Origin: Halomonas halocynthiae DSM 14573
Lineage (GTDB): Bacteria > Pseudomonadota > Gammaproteobacteria > Pseudomonadales > Halomonadaceae
Assembly: GCF_000425725.1 (NCBI RefSeq)
Contig: NZ_KE384441.1
Span: 277,176-341,175, forward strand
Direction of reading: 5' to 3'
DNA length: 64,000 nucleotides
Made by a program: the position numbers and the translations under genes. Below, one piece after another: positions 1 through 8,016 of this stretch. Position 1 is the stretch's first letter. Every line of letters starts with the position of its first letter. The notes below the pieces were generated by a model that worked only from the letters and a program-made list of their open reading frames with translations, was not told the origin of the DNA and did no database searches.

Positions 1-2
1 AA

Positions 3-812
3 AATATTAAAATCAACACGTCAGTAATGGTGCTTCCACTAGCGGATATGCGTCGTTTGGCTGGAGAAATTGCTGTTGCAGATATTCTCACTGAGGGACG
101 AATTCAGGTGGGAGTGGGGCGTGGAGCATTTGGCTACGAGTTTGAGAGGTTTGGTGCCGACTTCAGTAACAGCAGGGAAGTCTTTGATGAATCTCTGAAT
201 GTTCTATTAGAGTTGCTGTTGAATGATGATGAGGTGTCATGGGAAGGTGATTATTATAATTTCGAAAAAATTAGGATAATGCCTAGGCCTATTCAAAAAC
301 CAATGCCACCGATTTGGATTGCAGCTTTGTCTCCTGTTGCTATATATCATTGTGCGAAACGAGGATTTAATGTTCAGACTTCTCCTTTGCAGGAAAGCTT
401 GGAGTCTTTGAAAGAACAAGTTTCTTCATTCAGAGAGGGGGCAAAGGAAAATGGACAAGAACAAAAAATTTCGGTGCTGCGTGGTGGTTTCATCACTGAG
501 AATCCAGAAGAGTCCCGAGTGATTAAAGAGCTTGCATATGAGTATTACAAAAGGTTTTCAAATATTTTTCAAGGACCAGGGAAAGTTGAGATGGGTGAAG
601 TCTTGGCATTGCCAATGGAACAAACTTTTGAAGAGCTTAGCAAGAACTTGATAATCGGTACAAAAGGCGAGGTTATTGATTCTTTAAGTCAGTACGCCGA
701 AAGCGGTATCGATGAAGTTAATTTAAACTTGGACATGGGGGCCTCACATGTAGAGGTGATGAAGTCTATTGAAAGGTTCGGAAAAGAAGTAATACCGAAA
801 TTTGAAGAATAG
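3..812 (+). CDS. Luciferase-like flavin-dependent monooxygenase (oxygenase component), 5' end cut by the window
   Basis: The reading frame is open to the left edge, so the ATG at 27 is internal; about 80 N-terminal residues are missing against the ~340 usual for the family. The visible part begins with the bacterial luciferase-like core: a VLPLADMRRLAGE segment, then LTEGRIQVGVGRGAFG, and a PRPIQKPMPPIWIAA block typical of FMNH2-using group C monooxygenases. It should take reduced flavin from the flavin reductase encoded 48 bp downstream. Gene order (oxygenase, reductase, tautomerase, hydrolase, aldehyde dehydrogenase, BCCT carrier) matches oxidative opening of an N-methylpyridinium ring, as in trigonelline degradation. 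The family call is firm; the substrate is inferred from context. Confidence 0.85.
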   Translation, partial: NIKINTSVMVLPLADMRRLAGEIAVADILTEGRIQVGVGRGAFGYEFERFGADFSNSREVFDESLNVLLELLLNDDEVSWEGDYYNFEKIRIMPRPIQKPMPPIWIAALSPVAIYHCAKRGFNVQTSPLQESLESLKEQVSSFREGAKENGQEQKISVLRGGFITENPEESRVIKELAYEYYKRFSNIFQGPGKVEMGEVLALPMEQTFEELSKNLIIGTKGEVIDSLSQYAESGIDEVNLNLDMGASHVEVMKSIERFGKEVIPKFEE

Positions 813-860
813 TCTAAGTTCATTGATAAATTCTGTGCGGCTATATGTGGTAGGTGTAAA

Positions 861-1856
861 ATGAGCGATACAGTGGAGCCTATAAACTGGCATCAAGCTT
901 CTGGGGGAGATGTTCGAAAGTTAAGAGATGCTTTTGGAACATTTTTAACCGGGGTAACAGTCGTGACCACTCTGGATGATAAGGGCAATCCATACGGGTT
1001 CACAGCTAACTCATTTACTTCGGTATCACTTGATCCTCCGCTAGTTTTAGTATGCATAGCAAAAAGTGCCTACAGTCTTTCCGTATTCACGAAGGCTAAA
1101 AGTTTTTCCGTTAATATCTTGAAAGAAAGTCAAGGTGATATATCTAATAAATTTGCCAGTCAATCAGCTAGCAAATTCGATGGCGTTGAGATTACAGGTG
1201 ATGATTCATTTGGCATTCCATTAATCAATAATAGTGCCAGCGCATTTTTATGTGCTAATTACAACACAATGGATGCTGGGGACCATGTTGTTTTAGTTGG
1301 ACGTGTGATTAAATTTTATACGGTTCCAAGCAATCCGCTAGCATTCTATCGAGGCGGATATATTAAGATTTCTGCAAAGGAGCAGCCTATAACTCCGAAA
1401 AAATTAGCTAAAATGAAAGTGGGGTGTCTCGTCTCTGATAATAATGGTGTATATCTTGTCAGAGATAAAAATAATGGAACATGGAGCATTCCTTCTAGGC
1501 ATTGGCTTGAGAACGAAACCCAAGAAGTTGCTACGCAAAAAGTACTATCTTCGATAGGAATTAGCGGAGAAATGTCTTTTATTTACTCCGTCTTCAGAGA
1601 GGATGGTGAAAGTCACAATACAATGGTTTTTAGGGGGGATATTACGTCTACTGCTATGGATTCATGTGGTGATCTAGAGGTCAAGGTTTTTAATTCCACT
1701 GATATCCCATGGGAGTTTGTTAAAGGAAACTACACTCGCAGTATGCTATCGCGTTTTTTTAAAGAGAAAAATGTTGATAGCTTTGGTGTCTATTGTGAAC
1801 CAGTTTCTGATGGAAAAGTTGCAAGTATAACTAGTGATGAGCTGATGAATCCTTAA
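861..1856 (+). CDS. Flavin reductase fused to a degenerate NUDIX-like domain
   Basis: A 331-residue protein in two parts. Residues ~15-175 form a RutF/HpaC-type NAD(P)H:flavin reductase (FGTFLTGVTVVTT, FTANSFTSVSLDPPLVLVC, GDHVVLVGRV, YRGGY), which would supply FMNH2 to the luciferase-like oxygenase just upstream. Residues ~185-310 resemble a NUDIX fold (GVYLVRDKNNGTWSIPSR, then a helix where the NUDIX box should be), but the REXXEE metal-binding core is lost: ATQKVLSSIG stands in its place. The second domain therefore probably does not hydrolyse nucleotides and may be structural or bind flavin or an effector. The trigonelline monooxygenase reductase is the most likely relative, from memory. 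AT-rich like the whole operon. Confidence 0.85.
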   Translation: MSDTVEPINWHQASGGDVRKLRDAFGTFLTGVTVVTTLDDKGNPYGFTANSFTSVSLDPPLVLVCIAKSAYSLSVFTKAKSFSVNILKESQGDISNKFASQSASKFDGVEITGDDSFGIPLINNSASAFLCANYNTMDAGDHVVLVGRVIKFYTVPSNPLAFYRGGYIKISAKEQPITPKKLAKMKVGCLVSDNNGVYLVRDKNNGTWSIPSRHWLENETQEVATQKVLSSIGISGEMSFIYSVFREDGESHNTMVFRGDITSTAMDSCGDLEVKVFNSTDIPWEFVKGNYTRSMLSRFFKEKNVDSFGVYCEPVSDGKVASITSDELMNP

Positions 1857-1865
1857 GGAATAGAT

Positions 1866-2072
1866 ATGCCAATTATTAATGTGGAAATGTTCGCTGGTCG
1901 CAGCAATGATAAGAAGCGTGAACTTGTAGCTGCTCTGACTGAGGCCTACTTATCAGTGTGCGGTGGAAATTCTGATGGAGTTCACGTTTTAATCAGGGAT
2001 GTCGACACTCATGATTGGGGTGTGAGGGGCATGCTTTGTGCTGACATCATTACAAAGAAACACTCTAGCTAA
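1866..2072 (+). CDS. 4-oxalocrotonate tautomerase-like small enzyme
   Basis: A 68-residue protein of the 4-OT superfamily. After Met removal it starts with Pro1, the catalytic base (PIINVEMFAGRS), and Arg11 of 4-OT is present. At the position of 4-OT Arg39 there is a His, and Trp replaces Phe50 (VHVLIRDVDTHDWG), so substrate binding should differ from classical 4-OT. It starts 9 bp after the flavin reductase and is preceded by an AAGGAATAG ribosome-binding region. In this operon it could isomerise a ring-opened enol or enamide before hydrolysis. I do not recall a tautomerase among the defined trigonelline genes, so its role here is open. Confidence 0.85.
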   Translation: MPIINVEMFAGRSNDKKRELVAALTEAYLSVCGGNSDGVHVLIRDVDTHDWGVRGMLCADIITKKHSS

Positions 2073-2086
2073 GTGAGTCCGCTGCC

Positions 2087-2869
2087 ATGATAGAAAGTGT
2101 ACAATGCTACTATGAGATTGAAGGTAATGGACCTGCACTCGTCATGATTCATGGAATAGGTTCTAGGCACTCTGCATGGAATGAGGTAAAGAAGAAATTA
2201 GTCCCAAATTATACATGTGTGACTTATGATCTGCGAGGGCATGGACGTTCGCCAGTTGTAGGAAATGAGTTCAAGTTAGATGATTTAGTCGCTGACTTAG
2301 AAATTCTTCGTCAAAAACTTAGGGTGTCTAAAATGCATCTCGTCGGCCACTCTTTAGGTGGCATGATCGGTCCGGCCTATGCCAGAAAATACCCTGATCG
2401 AGTGCTTAGTATAAGTATCTTGTCATCAGCAGCATTTCGGTCACAGCAAGACTCCAAGAATGTGTTAAATGTCGTAAACGCTATGGAAGAGAAAGGAATT
2501 AAGCCTGTGCTTAATACTTTGACTAATAGGTGGTTTACTGATCGTTTCTTACAGGAAAACCCTGAAAGGGTCGCAGCAAGAAAAAAACAGGTCTTGGAAA
2601 CAGATACACAAACATTTCTAAATGTATTTAAAATTTATGCGGAGACTGAAATGTCTCCCTGGCTTCATGAGATAAATCAACCTTGTATGGTGCTCACAGG
2701 AGAAAATGATGCGGGCTGCAATCCCATTTTAAATAAAAAAATTTATGAGGCCCTTCCTAATTCTAAATTAGTAGTATTAGAAAACCTTAAGCATGCAATA
2801 ATGATAGAGGCTCCAAACCTCGTAGCAACTCACATTTCTAGTTTTATTGATAGTTATAGTTGTGATTAG
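2087..2869 (+). CDS. Alpha/beta hydrolase (ring-cleavage product hydrolase type)
   Basis: A 260-residue alpha/beta hydrolase with oxyanion region HGIGSRHSAW, nucleophile elbow GHSLGG (Ser89), acid Asp208 (GENDAG) and His236 (LKHAIMIEAP), so a full catalytic triad. Length and motifs fit the 3-oxoadipate enol-lactonase / meta-cleavage hydrolase group. In trigonelline degradation an enzyme of this type hydrolyses the N-methylformamido-methylene-succinate intermediate; here it sits between the tautomerase and the aldehyde dehydrogenase, consistent with that step. Class firm, substrate inferred. Confidence 0.85.
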   Translation: MIESVQCYYEIEGNGPALVMIHGIGSRHSAWNEVKKKLVPNYTCVTYDLRGHGRSPVVGNEFKLDDLVADLEILRQKLRVSKMHLVGHSLGGMIGPAYARKYPDRVLSISILSSAAFRSQQDSKNVLNVVNAMEEKGIKPVLNTLTNRWFTDRFLQENPERVAARKKQVLETDTQTFLNVFKIYAETEMSPWLHEINQPCMVLTGENDAGCNPILNKKIYEALPNSKLVVLENLKHAIMIEAPNLVATHISSFIDSYSCD

Positions 2870-2919
2870 ATTTGGCTATGAGATTTAATCTAATTTCACG
2901 CTAACTGAGAGGTTGTTTT

Positions 2920-4410
2920 ATGTCGATTTCATTCTCGGGTTGGTTGGATCGTTTAGAAAATTTAGTGTTTGAAGGTCGCGCATATATTGATGGTAGTTAT
3001 ATTGATTCTATTCATGGCTGTACATTTGAGTGCGTTAGTCCAATAAATAGTAAGATTATTGCTCATGTGTCTAGTTGCCAAGATTTCGATATCAATTACG
3101 CTGTCGCTACAGCAAAAAATAGTTTTAGCGCCGGGGTCTGGTCGGATATAACTCCGGCTAAGAGAAAAACTGTCTTAATACGCTTCGCTGAGCTAATTGA
3201 GCAACATTCAGAAGAGCTTGCATTGTTGGAAACAATCGATGTTGGAAAGCCAATAAAAAACTCTTTAGAGGTTGATGTCCTAGGTGCCTCAAGTGCACTT
3301 CGCTGGAGTGGTGAGGCTGTTGATAAAATTTATGGTGAAATTGCTCCAACTGCGAAAGATCAACTTGGTCTTATTTCACGTGAGCCCATCGGAGTCGTTG
3401 GCATCATCGTACCTTGGAACTTCTCACTGGCAATGGCTTGCTGGAAGCTAGGACCTGCGTTAGCCGCAGGAAACTCTGTAGTTTTGAAGCCTTCGGAGCG
3501 CTCGCCACTTACTTGTATCAAGCTAGGAGCCCTTGCTCTTGAGGCTGGTATCCCAAAAGGGGTTTTCAACGTTACCCCAGGGTTGGGCTATATTGCTGGT
3601 AAAGCATTAGCGCTTCATATGGATGTTGATTGTATTGCATTCACTGGATCTACAGCTGTAGCTAAGCAATTGATGCAATTTTCTGGTCAATCAAACCTGA
3701 AGAAAATATGGGCAGAAGCTGGTGGGAAAAGTCCCAATATCATTTTTTCTGATGCGCCAGATTTAGATGAAGCAGCACGAGTGGCAGTGAGATCGATTGC
3801 ATTTAATCAAGGGCAAGTGTGTACTGCAGGCTCTCGTCTTTTAGTACAAAATTCAATAAAAGAAAAATTCTTGGAGCTGCTTATTTCAGAGGTTAGTACG
3901 TGGAAAGTAGGTCATCCTTTAGATCCTCACACACGCTTGGGAGCTCTGGTAGATTTAGAGCACCTTGAAAGAGTTAAGTCTTATGTGTCGCTAGGAATAA
4001 AAGAAGGTGGAGAATTGGTTTATGGTGGAAACTGTGGCTTGCAAGGGGTCGGAGACTGCTATATGGAACCAGTAATCATAGATCAAGTGAAAAATGAGAT
4101 GAAATTTTCTCAAGAAGAAATATTTGGTCCAGTTCTCGCTCTAATTGGGTTTGAAACTGAAGAAGATGCGGTAAGAATAGCCAATGATACTGACTATGGG
4201 TTAGCTGCTGCGCTATGGACAGCTGATTTTTCAAGGGCACACCGCTTATCCCCTAAGCTAAGAGCTGGCACTGTATGGATTAATCAGTATGGTAATGGAG
4301 ATATGACTTTACCTTTTGGTGGGTTTAAACAGTCCGGCAATGGAAGAGATAGATCTTTACATGCTTTTGATAAATATACTGAGTTGAAGTCGACTATAAT
4401 TAAGATTTAG
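2920..4410 (+). CDS. NAD(P)-dependent aldehyde dehydrogenase (PuuC-like)
   Basis: A complete 496-residue ALDH: Asn167 (PWNF), Lys190, glycine motif FTGSTAVAK, general base Glu266 (EAGGK) and catalytic Cys301 (NQGQVCTAG). Most similar by eye to gamma-glutamyl-aminobutyraldehyde/succinate-semialdehyde type enzymes. In the proposed pathway it could oxidise the semialdehyde/hydroxybutyrolactone formed by ring cleavage, or succinate semialdehyde released later; one enzyme is present where the trigonelline pathway uses two, so a second may lie left of the window. A ~50 bp gap separates it from the hydrolase. Confidence 0.88.
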   Translation: MSISFSGWLDRLENLVFEGRAYIDGSYIDSIHGCTFECVSPINSKIIAHVSSCQDFDINYAVATAKNSFSAGVWSDITPAKRKTVLIRFAELIEQHSEELALLETIDVGKPIKNSLEVDVLGASSALRWSGEAVDKIYGEIAPTAKDQLGLISREPIGVVGIIVPWNFSLAMACWKLGPALAAGNSVVLKPSERSPLTCIKLGALALEAGIPKGVFNVTPGLGYIAGKALALHMDVDCIAFTGSTAVAKQLMQFSGQSNLKKIWAEAGGKSPNIIFSDAPDLDEAARVAVRSIAFNQGQVCTAGSRLLVQNSIKEKFLELLISEVSTWKVGHPLDPHTRLGALVDLEHLERVKSYVSLGIKEGGELVYGGNCGLQGVGDCYMEPVIIDQVKNEMKFSQEEIFGPVLALIGFETEEDAVRIANDTDYGLAAALWTADFSRAHRLSPKLRAGTVWINQYGNGDMTLPFGGFKQSGNGRDRSLHAFDKYTELKSTIIKI

Positions 4411-4474
4411 TTTCCTAAGAGCTGTGAAAAAACATAGCTTGTAGATCAATTACAATCATCAAGAGAGTTTCGTC

Positions 4475-6031
4475 ATGCATAGCCATACAGAAAAAAAGAA
4501 TAAATCTAGTGGTGTGGATTATAATTTAGTCGTACCAGCAGTCACTTGTGTACTTGCTGTCAGTATACCTGCGGCATTGTTTCCTGAGGCAGGGGGCGAG
4601 GTGGTAGATGTAGTATTCAATAAGGTAACAAGTTCGTTTAAATGGCTTTATCAATTATTTGTTTTTTCTGTATTAGGGTTTATTGCATGGTGTGCTTTTA
4701 GTAGGGTGGGGGCAATTCGATTAGGAGAGCCTGGTGAAGCCACAGAGTTCGGAAATATATCTTGGGGCGCAATGCTTTTTTGCGCAGGTATTGGCATTTC
4801 AATCGTGAACTGGGCATTTATAGAGCCTATCTATTATATTTTGGGGCCAGCTCTAGGAGTTGAGGCAGAGAGTCAAAGGGCTATTGAATTGGCCTCCATG
4901 TACCCACTTTTTCATTGGGGGGTTTCTGCTTGGGCAATTTATGTTCTTCCTTCTATTCCGGTAGGCTACGCATTATATGTGAAAAGGGTAAATGTTTTCC
5001 GTCTAAGTGATATCTGTAGACCTATAATTGGTAGTTATGCTGACGGATGGTTTGGCCGACTCATTGACCTTTTTGTTATGTTCAGTATTGTAGGAGGAAT
5101 AGGCACTACTCTTGGACTTGCTGTCCCTCTGGTATCAGAGCTTTTAGTAGTGTGGTTTGATATAGAAAATTCACTTTTATTACAAATTATTGTTCTTGTT
5201 GTTTGGGCTTTAATGTTTTCATGGAGTGTATATTCGGGTTTGGACAAAGGTATAAAAATGCTAAGTAGGATTAATGCTTTCCTTGCGGCGGGGTGTTTGG
5301 TTTTTGTTTTTCTCGCTGGCCCTACTGTATTTTTACTCGATACCAGTGTCAACAGTGTAGGCCTTCTTTTGGAAAATTTTTTCCGGATGAGCTTTTGGAC
5401 TGATCCATTAGATAAAAGCCGTTTTATTGAAAACTGGACAGTTTTTTATTGGGCGTGGTGGATTGCTCTGTGCCCAATGGTTGGTATGTTTATTGCCCGT
5501 ATTTCACGTGGTAGAACAATAAAAGAATTAGTAATTCATGGTTTGCTATGGGGAGGGCTAGGCTGCTGCTTGTTCTTTTTTGTTTGGGGGAACTATTCTA
5601 TATATCTTGAAGTTAACGATATTCTGCCTGTATCTAAAATACTAAATGATCAAGGTGGGCCTGCAGCAGTTGCTGAAATACTTCAGACTTTACCATTTTC
5701 CGAATTGTTTTATTTCGCTTTTATAGCGCTAAGCTTCGTTTTTTTGACTACTACCGTTGACTCCTCTGCTTATATGTTGGCGTCAATTAGCTCGAATAAT
5801 ATTACTGGCTATGATGAGCCATCCCTCTGGGTTCGTTTGTTATGGGCATTTTTGTTAGCCTTTGTGGGGGTTGGTCTATTGGTAGTAGGTGGTTTGAAGG
5901 CAGTTCAGACATCTACCATTTTAGTTTCTCTGCCTATGATGTCTGTAATTATATTGATGTGTTTTTCTTTCAATAGAGAACTGAAAAACACTCTGGTTGC
6001 AACAAGGGCTGCATCACGGCTAATAGATTAG
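4475..6031 (+). CDS. BCCT-family betaine/carnitine/choline-type transporter
   Basis: A 518-residue, ~12-helix carrier. BCCT hallmarks are visible: WGAMLFCAGIGISIVNWAFIEP in helix 3 and the signature FYWAWWIALCPMVGMFIARISRGR at ~325-348. The Gly-Met-Gly triad of sodium-coupled glycine betaine carriers is replaced by GIG-I, so the coupling ion is not obvious. As the last gene of the operon it is the likely importer of its substrate; BCCT proteins take quaternary ammonium zwitterions, which supports an N-methylated pyridinium carboxylate. No long osmosensing C-terminal tail is seen, consistent with nutrient uptake rather than osmoprotection. Confidence 0.9.
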   Translation: MHSHTEKKNKSSGVDYNLVVPAVTCVLAVSIPAALFPEAGGEVVDVVFNKVTSSFKWLYQLFVFSVLGFIAWCAFSRVGAIRLGEPGEATEFGNISWGAMLFCAGIGISIVNWAFIEPIYYILGPALGVEAESQRAIELASMYPLFHWGVSAWAIYVLPSIPVGYALYVKRVNVFRLSDICRPIIGSYADGWFGRLIDLFVMFSIVGGIGTTLGLAVPLVSELLVVWFDIENSLLLQIIVLVVWALMFSWSVYSGLDKGIKMLSRINAFLAAGCLVFVFLAGPTVFLLDTSVNSVGLLLENFFRMSFWTDPLDKSRFIENWTVFYWAWWIALCPMVGMFIARISRGRTIKELVIHGLLWGGLGCCLFFFVWGNYSIYLEVNDILPVSKILNDQGGPAAVAEILQTLPFSELFYFAFIALSFVFLTTTVDSSAYMLASISSNNITGYDEPSLWVRLLWAFLLAFVGVGLLVVGGLKAVQTSTILVSLPMMSVIILMCFSFNRELKNTLVATRAASRLID

Positions 6032-6080
6032 CTATAACATTCTATGCGGTTTAAACAGTGCTAATATTATTTTATTTATT

Positions 6081-6105
6081 AAGGAGGCCTTGGCCTCCTT
6101 TTTCA
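6081..6105 (+). terminator. Rho-independent terminator after the BCCT operon
   Basis: Perfect 9-bp inverted repeat AAGGAGGCC / GGCCTCCTT followed by a T run, 50 bp after the BCCT stop. It closes operon A. Confidence 0.85.
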
Positions 6106-6138
6106 GGAATATCTTAACTATTGGATTATTTTCGGCTA

Positions 6139-6246
6139 ATGAAGTAACCTCCTCCATAGTTTCACTGGCTATAGTGCAGCCATTAGGAGGACAGGATGAG
6201 CGACGACAACCCGATCATGTAATGACCCCCTAGTTTCTGCACACCC
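6139..6246. mobile_element. Fragments of the two ends of an IS3-like element
   Basis: 6139-6218 matches, on the plus strand, the 5' end of the element left at 7404-7686 on the minus strand: a leader with AGGAGGACAGG and the first codons of orfA (MSDDNPI) before a stop. It is joined at once to a copy of the other end (TGTAATGACCCCCTAG.. against TGTAATGCCCCCTGG.. at 7400). Only tens of bases of each end remain, so this is an internal-deletion or recombination scar. The following 6247-6400 is not recognised. Confidence 0.6.
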
Positions 6247-6485
6247 TAGGCCGTAAGCGGTCAGCATGCCTTTGAGCCTGGATTCAGGAGAGAAGCGTCT
6301 TACGCCCTCATCGGCATGCTGTTCTAGAGAGGAGAGATCCCCTAAACGGTACACCTCCGGTACACACACCAGTTTCCTGTGCTATCCTCAGTCTTCGCTA
6401 AGTTACTGATTACAAAGAACTGTACCTTTCGCTCGTTTACGGTTGCTTTTCCTTGTGTATCAGTTGCTTATTGATTTAAAACCGA

Positions 6486-6531
6486 ACTCATAATCCCTTG
6501 GTCGCAGGTTCGAGTCCTGCTGGGCCCACCA
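6486..6531 (+). other. 3' half of a tRNA (CAT anticodon): likely attachment-site remnant
   Basis: Reads ACTCATAATCCC, the T-arm GGTCGCAGGTTCGAGTCCTG and acceptor strand GGGCCCACCA ending in CCA. This is the anticodon loop to the 3' end of a tRNA-Met/Ile2-type gene. No matching D-arm or 5' acceptor strand precedes it, so it is not a functional tRNA gene. It lies 59 bp from the 3' end of a decayed tyrosine integrase, the usual place of an att site left when an element inserts in a tRNA 3' end. Confidence 0.75.
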
Positions 6532-6589
6532 TTGTTCAATGACTTACAAGCCAAAGTCCCCCTTCTAACTGTACTTTTCTCCGAAAGTG

Positions 6590-7400
6590 TCAACCGAATA
6601 CCTTCGGGCCGAACGTAATCGCCTCCTTTAGGTGATCCGGTGCCAAATGTGCATAGCGCATAGTCATTTGAATGGTTTGGTGCCCCATGATTTTCTGTAG
6701 TGTCAGTAAGTTACCTCCGTTTATTATAAAGTGGCTCGCGAACGTATGCCGTAAAACGTGAGTGCGCTGACCTTTGGGCAGTTGAATATCCGCATTTTTA
6801 AGCGCATTGCTGAAAGTTTGATAGGCGTCCTGTCGGAAAAGTCGACCCATACGAGGGCCATGCTTTACAAGCTGCTGGTAAAGGCCATCAGGGATGGGTA
6901 CCGACCGAGTACGGCCATTTTTTGTACCTACATAGGTAACTTGGCCATTTCTAACGAGCTCAGCGCGTAGATATTGGGCTTCACTCCAGCGGGCACCAGT
7001 GGCGAGGCATAATGTGGAAATCAGCCTAACGTGACGGTTTCGGGATTGGTCGAGATGATGAAACAAAGTATCGATTTGCTCGATAGTGAGGTACGTCAAT
7101 TCACGTTCTGCCAGCCGAATTGCTTTGACAGCAGAAAATGGGTTTTCTGTGTGCCACTCACCCATTTTGATAAGTAAATTAAAAACAGCACGAAAATAAG
7201 CAATGTCGTATTGATTGTATTCGGTGAGCAGCCATCAGCAAGACGGTTTTTACGGTACTCGGCTACCTGGATAGGGCACAATGTTGAGGCGCTTGGATTG
7301 TCCATGTAATTAGCGATAAAAATCAGCTTGTTAAGGCATGCTTTACCGTCTTTCAACGTCGAGCCATGGAGGCTGTACCAGAGCCGAGCAAGTTCTTGAA
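6590..7400 (-). pseudogene. Tyrosine recombinase (phage/island integrase), frameshifted and truncated
   Basis: The C-terminal catalytic domain is intact in one frame: TGARWSEAQ (first Arg), HVLRHTFASHF (His-x-x-Arg), MGHQTIQMTMRYAHL (His and nucleophile Tyr). The N-terminal SAM-like/core-binding part (DNPSASTLCPIQVAEYRKNRL) is in another frame; near 7207 a one-base loss breaks the reading, since restoring it gives the continuous AYFRAVFNLLIKMGEW. The extreme N-terminus is missing: at ~7400 the frame runs straight into an IS end. Orientation and distance to the tRNA 3' half fit the integrase of a lost genomic island. Unlikely to be active. Confidence 0.85.
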
Positions 7401-7403
7401 GTG

Positions 7404-7686
7404 TAATGCCCCCTGGTTTCTGCTCACCCTACGCGGCTAATGCTGGGTGTGCTCGGCGTGCCACATAGCCCAGAGACTGATGTGGCCGTTCGTCGTTGTA
7501 GTAGTGCATAGACCTGCAGATGGGCCTCATCGATCCAGTCCTTGACCTCGGAGACGGTGAGATCGTACTGGCGAGCCACCTCAGCGGCCGTGGTCTTGCC
7601 CTTGGCGGTCCATCGCTTGATGGGATTGTCGTCGCTCAACCTGTCCTCCTGATGGCTGCACCATACCCTGTGCAGCTATGGAGGGG
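7404..7686 (-). mobile_element. Internally deleted IS3-family element (orfA head joined to orfB tail)
   Basis: Read on the minus strand it begins with orfA (MSDDNPIKRWTAK.. GKTTAAEVARQYDLTVSEVKDWIDEA, itself lacking ~10 codons) and jumps to the last codons of the orfB integrase (YNDERPHQSLGY, in another frame) before the terminal repeat near 7404-7430. Roughly a kilobase of coding sequence is absent, so it cannot move by itself. Its insertion beheads the integrase at 6590-7400. Its 5' leader is repeated at 6139-6218. Confidence 0.7.
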
Positions 7687-7969
7687 TCACTTCAGAGCGC
7701 CCGTCCGCCGGAGCAGTAGCCGGAATCGGGCAGCCGGCCTGCCCGGACGCCGCCCCATTGCTTAACGTCTTGTGGCTTGTCTCTATAGCATCGGGTACCT
7801 ATGTCAGCTGGTCAGCGACCATACCGGGCGAAAAACGCCTTTGATGTAGATTAGCGAGCCTGGGCCAGGCAGAACGACGAATGGGGGACACTTCAGTGAA
7901 CGTGGGCCAGTGACTGGGGAAAGTCAGCTGTTGTGCAGTCAAAAGGCCGTCTTGTAAAGCGGGAAGGAC

Positions 7970-7998
7970 GTCAGGCGGACCGCTATTCCGTCTGACGT
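7970..7998 (-). terminator. Hairpin downstream of the 8.0-kb aldehyde dehydrogenase
   Basis: CGTCAGGCGG and CCGTCTGACG form a 10-bp stem with one G-T pair, 19 bp past the ALDH stop. No T tract follows on the minus strand, so it may act as an RNA 3'-end stabiliser or a Rho-assisted terminator. The rest of 7687-7969 shows no gene I can support. Confidence 0.45.
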
Positions 7999-8016
7999 CA
8001 CTTGCGGACCTACTAT

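Noticed and set aside
6169-6369. 66-codon minus-strand frame
   Set aside because: Spans the junction of two IS end fragments; no family match, no ribosome-binding site.
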